A stretch of DNA of 64,000 nucleotides from NCBI RefSeq assembly GCF_000276665.1, contig NW_004955405.1:13674379-13738378 (forward strand), read 5' to 3'. The notes below the pieces were generated by a model, which was given only the letters and a program-made list of their open reading frames with translations, searched no databases and was not told the DNA's origin. The DNA is from Chinchilla lanigera (taxonomy: Eukaryota; Chordata; Mammalia; Rodentia; Chinchillidae). This document shows, piece after piece, positions 59,330-64,000 of the stretch; the first letter of the stretch is position 1, and each line of letters opens with the position of its first letter. A program made the translations under genes and the position numbers.

Positions 59330-60145
59330 GGTCATTCAAGAAATACAAATTAAAACAACACTGAGATTCTATCTCACCCCAGAAAGGATAGATATTATCA
59401 AGAATTCAACCAACAACAATTACTGGTGGGGCTTTGGGAAAAAAGGAACGCTTATCCATTGTTGATGTGAATGTAGACTGGTGTAACCACTGTAGAAATC
59501 AGTGTGGAGATTCCCTAAAAACTTAGAATGAGAAGTTCCATTTAACCCAGCTATTCCTCTTCTTGGTGTCTTCCCAAAATAATTGAAAGCAGCCTCAGTG
59601 ATATATGCACACCCATGTTCATAGCAGCAGTTTGTAATAGGTAAATCTTGGAAACAGCCCAAATGCCCACCATTCAAGGAATGGATAAATTTGTGGGATC
59701 TTTTATACAGTGGATTATTAGTCTGCCATAAAGAAGGATAAGACTGAGACATTTCTGTCTAAACTGGTACATCTTGGGACCATGCTCTTAAGTGAAATAA
59801 ATTGGACAAAAATATATAAATACCACATTTTTTTCTCTGATGTGAGTAACCAAAAGTGTAAATAAGGATCAAAATGTATAGTAGATATTGTGAAGTAGGA
59901 AGAAAATATTCAAATGGGAGGGGAACTAGGGAAGGGGAAAGGAAGGAAGGTAAAAGAAAAAGATGAGACAAGAAGGAAAAAATGGAACCACACTTGTAAA
60001 AACGAAGGGGAAGAGGAGTTGGAGGAAGGGTAGGGGAATGGGAAGAAAGATATGAGTTGTATCATGCACAGATACAAATTCCCTATGATGAATGTGATCA
60101 TGCATACTTAAATGTATCAATAAACTTAATAAAAATAAAATAAAT
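59330..60145 (+). mobile_element. LINE-1 ORF2 C-terminus and 3' end, sense part
   Basis: Starts abruptly in ORF2 at TCATTCAAGAAATACAAATT, and includes AACAGCCCAAATGCCCACCA and a purine-rich 3' UTR (about 59920-60050). It ends with ACAAATTCCCTATGATGAAT, AATAAACTTAATAAAAATAA and an A-rich tail. The junction with the inverted part is head to head, as in the element at 8.5-14.2 kb. Confidence 0.85.
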
Positions 60146-60347
60146 AACTAAGAAAGCATTCAGGATGTCAAGAAATAAGTAAATAAATAAATAAATGAAC
60201 TTTTCCTCAGTGTTGTAGATGTCAACTATTACATCTCTGCAAGCAGAAAGTAACTAAAACAGGAGGCTTCCCTATCATAGTTAATGCAGGCAAGAAATGT
60301 TTCTCAGCAGGAAGAGAGGTGAGTCCCCTGTAAACAAGTATTCTTCA

Positions 60348-60409
60348 AGTCTCCAGTGAATTTCATATAATCCTAGGAAGTCTCCAGTGGATTTCATGTA
60401 ATCCTAGGA
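60348..60409. repeat. 31-bp tandem duplication
   Basis: AGTCTCCAGTGAATTTCATA and the rest of the unit (60348-60378) repeat at 60379-60409 with two substitutions. Confidence 0.93.
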
Positions 60410-60777
60410 TGCTCAAGCAAATTGATGGCAAGCAAGCCAAAACAAGTTCAATAAAATAAAGCAAGTCACTGCTTATCCCTAGAGTCTCTGCTGGAAGAGA
60501 AGGATAACTGGTACTTCAAAAATACATCAGCTAGAAAAGTATAACACAATTAGGAAAATACTGTGGTACAGTGAATATACTTTTTAACAAATTAGTGAAA
60601 AAATAAGTATATAAATCCATAATGCAACTTTTATATGAGTGGAAATAGAAGGAAAACAGAAGGGAGGAAAAAATGTGAGAGTAAATATAAAATAGGTCAC
60701 CAACAGTCAGGAAACGTAGGCAAGGAAAAAGTAAAAATGCCAAAAATATCCTGGACATTAACTCAAATGTATTATCT

Positions 60778-60780
<3 letters not shown>

Positions 60781-60820
<40 letters not shown>
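60781..60820 (+). repeat. (TA)n microsatellite
   Basis: About 20 uninterrupted AT units. Confidence 0.98.
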
Positions 60821-60824
<4 letters not shown>

Positions 60825-61439
60825 ATTATTACTCATAAAAAGAAATGATTTTTGCTTTCAGAGAGCTACAAAATAAAACTACAACTTTATAATTCAGAGA
60901 AACTTTTACAAAGAAATAGCAAAAAGTGGCAAGTTTAATATCATAGCAAATTGGATTTTTGAACAAACCATTAATAGTACCAAGGGAATCATTCAAAAGA
61001 GAAACAATGTATTTCAACAGCCTAGAAAAGAGAAAATATAAGGAGGTAAGACAAATATATGGTTATAGAGAAATAATTTAGTATGATAAAATCTCATTCT
61101 CAACTTCATAAATGTCAATCATAGATATTAAATTAAAACAATAGTATGAAGATTTAAAGTACATAATTAACAAATTTCATGTAAAAATAAAAAACTGAAC
61201 CCTGAAATACAGAACACACATTATTTTCACACATTTCTCAAACATTTGTGCTAAAACATGTCCTTTGATTCCTCAGATCATATATTGCATCAATAATTCT
61301 TGCTTGTTTGACACCAGGAACCAGTTTCATAGAAGTAATTGTTCTATTGATAGTGGGTGATCAAGGAATGATTTCAGAACCATTCATGCACATTGTGTTT
61401 GTTGCACACTTTATTTCTATCATTACATTGTAGTGTACA

Positions 61440-63245
61440 ACGAAATAATTGTACAACTCATGTGCATTTGTTGGCAGAGTGACAACAAAAGTATGTTGCA
61501 TGTTACTATTCTTCTCCACAATTTCACTCTTCTTGCTGTCCCTGCAGAAAATATTGCTTCACAAAGATAGGATATTGGGAATGGAAACAGGATTTTCAAT
61601 GCTTCTGTAGCAGTCTTGATATATTTCCAACTTGACTTTAATCCATAATATATGCAGATTTTGTGTTAAGCATATTTTCATGGACACCTTTGTTTGTGAT
61701 CTCCAGCAGTTGAAACAGCACTAAAAACGCCAATTCACCTGTGTTTTCCACTAATGGGTCATAGATCCATTCCCGTAAAGTCCAGGGTTCTCTGGTGGTT
61801 GAAAGTATGTTCAAGCTATTTTTAAAGTTGAAATGGGTAATCATGAACCTCTTGGGAAAAAGAAAGCCCTAGCTCAGTCTCTTCAAAATCTTTGTTAATT
61901 TTGAAAGCATTTCAGAAACATGTTCATTCATTGTTTCCATAATTTCACTTTAGCTTTAAATGCAACCACTTAATCTACTGATGTTGACACAACTGTTATT
62001 CTTCCTGGAAATGACAGATGGAATTCATGAACAATTTTGTGACCCATTATTTGTGACTGAAATGTGCTTCCAGTCATGACTATCCTTTCATGAGAAAACT
62101 CGGGGATGGTTTAACTTAAAAATTCTGGCCATTATCTACCTTTAGGAGGTTATCTCACTTCTGACCAGAGAAGACATGTACTTCTTTGTCCATCTTCTCC
62201 CAGAGCTTCATGAACAGATGTGAGACATGGATATATATCTTAATGTGGTGGGTAAGTTTTAATTATGTTCTATTTCTGGAAAACCTTGTTCTGTTCAGGT
62301 GACATTTTTGCAGTGAGACAGCATGGTTCTATGCATGGAAGTATGTGCAGACTCACATTTAGAAGCAGGTTCTTTGATTCACGTAATGAAACCATGAAGC
62401 TGTTCAGACATGGCAGCTGCTCCATTCACATGCATACTGCCAGAAAATGATAGATTCAAATTTCCTGACATGTAATATTACAAAGTCTTGAATGATTGTG
62501 CAACTGTGGTTTTGGTTGGCCACAGATGCACACATAATATATCCTCATGCATATCTTCCTGAAAATGAATTCCACAAAAACAAACATTGTTGACTTCTTG
62601 TAAACATCACACTTGTTAACATGATTACACAAAAACCCCAGGAACTCATTAATCCTTTCTAACAATTATGCTTCCACATCATAAGCTATCTTATTAATTT
62701 ATCTAGTCATGGTGCTGGACAAAATATGAGCATGTGCCACTGTTTTACTGTAGCCTCTTCTAAAATTTACAAGTGTCCTTAGCAGTAGGCAGGATCAGCT
62801 TTTCACCAGTAATAAAGGACATCTTAGCTTTAGAAATGTGATTAGCCTCTAAGAATGAAGCAGACACATTTGATGAAGTAGTGACCTTCAATAACTGCTT
62901 TCATTCTTTGTGTTCATGTTTTTTTTTCTTTGAAAAACTTCAAATAGTTGTCTTTCAATGCAGGATGGTTAGTCTCCATGTGGTGAAACACTTTCAAAGA
63001 TGTGGATTTATTGGCCAACCAGTCACCACATATTATACAAAACAGCCTGAAGAATGTGAGTCATTGCTTGCAATGAACATTGGATTCACGTAAGCCTCTT
63101 GGTAGTTTTTAGAATTCAGCTTTCTTTTTTTGTTGGCAGTCTCAGTGTTTTGCTTTCTTATAACTGGGTCTTTCTCCATTTTCAAAGAAGCTATCTTGTG
63201 ACACTTGTTTTTCAATCATTTTACGAGGTTAGCATTTGGGCTTAC
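61440..63245 (-). pseudogene. hAT transposase pseudogene (BED/ZBED5-like architecture)
   Basis: The enzyme would have cut and pasted the surrounding transposon in the nucleus. On the minus strand, with several frameshifts and stops, order is preserved. A basic N-terminal part with a degraded BED-finger-like region lies at about 63215-62950. A segment K-M-S-F-I-T-G-E-K-L-I-L-P-T-A lies at about 62840-62790. The catalytic-core block V-C-M-N-G-A-A-A-M-S-E lies at about 62435-62400; relatives have a C-T-D-G there, so the acidic residue is changed to N. A W-I-Y-D-P block follows near 61770. The C-terminal hAT dimerisation block A-L-K-I-L-F-P-F-P-I-S-Y-L-C-E-A lies at about 61605-61545. The longest surviving frames are 68-69 codons (61638-61844, 62456-62665). 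Related proteins are the domesticated ZBED5-type host genes, but poor frame integrity and the flanking transposon ends mark this as a dead transposase rather than a host gene. Confidence 0.75.
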
Positions 63246-63343
63246 CAAAACTGTGACTGAGACGATGGTGCAGTAAAGGAAAGGGGTGAAGATAGATGTG
63301 GTAAATGAAACAATGGGTGGACCACATTCACACTAAAGTGTCA

Positions 63344-63471
63344 GGGGCTGGGGATTTAGCTCAGCGGCAAAGCGCCTGCCTGGCAAGCACAAGGTCGTGA
63401 GTTTGGTTCCTGGTACCGGAGAAAAACCAAAAACCAAAAAAAAATAAAAACAAACAAACAAAAAAAACCAG
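63344..63471 (+). repeat. ID SINE with 12-bp target duplication, inside the hAT fossil
   Basis: GGGGCTGGGGATTTAGCTCA head, GGTACCGGAG end and a long AAAAC-rich tail. ACTAAAGTGTCA at 63332-63343 and 63472-63483 is exact. It interrupts the 5' leader of the transposon. Confidence 0.97.
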
Positions 63472-63713
63472 ACTAAAGTGTCAGATTCTGATTTAAAGCC
63501 TATCATAAAATACAACTCCCTTGCCATTATGAAGCCAGCCCCAGGTGCCTCTTAATTTTTACTTGCCACTCATTTGTACGTTCTGATATGAATCTGTAAA
63601 TAATTAATTTATTGTGGTCTCTGTATAATCAAACCTCACTGGTAATGTTAACCTGCATGTGCAGCTGCTCCCCAGCAGGAGCAGCACCCACTCAGCTTCG
63701 CCTCTGCTTTTGA

Positions 63714-63801
63714 GGCATTGGATTCTCATAAAGAACTGAAACCTAGAACCCTGGCAACACAGTGCAAAGTAGGGTTTGTGTTCCTATGAGAATCTAATGT
63801 C
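63714..63801. repeat. Subterminal inverted repeat of the hAT element
   Basis: GGCATTGGATTCTCATA (63714-63730) pairs with TATGAGAATCTAATGTC (63785-63801), with partial pairing continuing inward. Such a hairpin is a conserved feature near the 5' end of this transposon family as I recall it. Confidence 0.85.
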
Positions 63802-64000
63802 CTGGCTGCTCTGTGAGGAGGTGGAGCTCAGGAGGTAATGCAAGCAGGAGGGATTGGCTGTAAATACAGATAAAATTCAGCTTGCTCACCCACTTCTCAC
63901 CTTCTGCTGTGGAGTCCCTTTCCTAATAGGCACCAGACTAGTGCCATTTAGAACCACTGTATGATCCAAACCGTATATTATTATCATAAAAGAATTTCAA

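Larger units (their letters stand above)
60146..61287. other. Unassigned stretch with short repeats
   Basis: Contains an AAAT-rich patch (60177-60195), a 31-bp tandem duplication (60348-60409) and a TA microsatellite (60781-60820). No exon is supported. Confidence 0.45.
61288..63959 (-). mobile_element. Fossil hAT DNA transposon, nearly complete
   Basis: The minus strand starts CAGTGGTTCTAAATGGCACT at 63959. It contains a subterminal hairpin (63712-63802), a non-coding leader, a broken transposase (about 63245-61440) and a 3' tail. The opposite end reads TTTGACACCAGGAACCAGTT near 61308-61327, a diverged inverted copy of the family's terminal repeat. Total length is about 2.7 kb including a later ID insertion. 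By memory of consensus sequences it is closest to mammalian Zaphod/hAT-Tip100-like elements; the exact family needs a Dfam search. Flanking 8-bp sequences no longer match. Confidence 0.7.

Noticed and set aside
61440..63245. Processed pseudogene of a ZBED5-type host gene
   Set aside because: Flanking terminal-repeat sequence, the subterminal hairpin and absence of a poly-A tail fit a DNA transposon better. It remains the main alternative.
63344..63420. tRNA-like A- and B-box sequence, as in a tRNA-Ala gene
   Set aside because: It is an ID SINE with A-tail and target duplication. The acceptor stem cannot pair as in a true tRNA, and the same holds for the other ID copies.

Overview
The window looks like AT-rich intergenic or deep-intronic DNA from a placental mammal, most likely a non-murine rodent. 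The best evidence is its SINE content. There are twelve tRNA-Ala-like ID elements, most with clear target-site duplications and A-rich tails. There are also 7SL-derived B1 elements of the quasi-dimeric type. I saw no B2 or B4. The ID variant (ends in GGTACCGG) would fit a castorid or another ID-rich rodent, but the family cannot be settled from the sequence alone. I found no host protein-coding exon, CpG island, structural RNA gene, operon, CRISPR array or microbial feature. All open frames are short, and the longer ones fall inside repeats or are antisense to them.

Layout. 0-8.5 kb holds an ID element over an antisense L1 fragment, an old L1 3' part, microsatellites and a GGTAGA/GATAGA minisatellite, a solo LTR and two more ID copies. 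8.5-14.2 kb is an L1 whose 5' half is inverted relative to its 3' half. 15.1-15.8 kb carries a two-unit A-rich repeat that recurs at 35.0-35.4 kb. 18.7-19.2 kb is a diverged ~250-bp tandem duplication. 20.5-26.4 kb is an endogenous retrovirus on the minus strand with two ~309-bp LTRs, no coding capacity that I could recognise, an internal long inverted repeat and a nested solo LTR. 26.5-30.4 kb is a repeat cluster: ID, a MER2-type transposon, a MaLR LTR split by B1, another ID, an LTR and MLT1. 33-44 kb has solo LTRs, ID copies, L1 fragments, a second MER2, MLT1 and two B1 elements. 44.6-46.9 and 48.7-50.9 kb are two LTR-internal-LTR MaLR elements in the same orientation. 53.5-54.8 kb has a split MaLR LTR and a repeat pair. 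57.1-60.1 kb is a second inverted or composite L1. 61.3-64.0 kb is a nearly end-to-end fossil of a hAT DNA transposon with a broken transposase gene on the minus strand.

Nothing here works together as a pathway. The content is a layered record of transposition, and nesting gives relative ages: hAT, MER2, MLT1 and MIR are oldest, then MaLR and ERV, then B1 and ID. The most informative objects are the hAT fossil, the two inverted L1s, the ERV with its internal inverted repeat, and a dispersed two-unit repeat that I could not assign. Family names come from memory of consensus features and need RepeatMasker or Dfam confirmation. Element edges without a target-site duplication are approximate.
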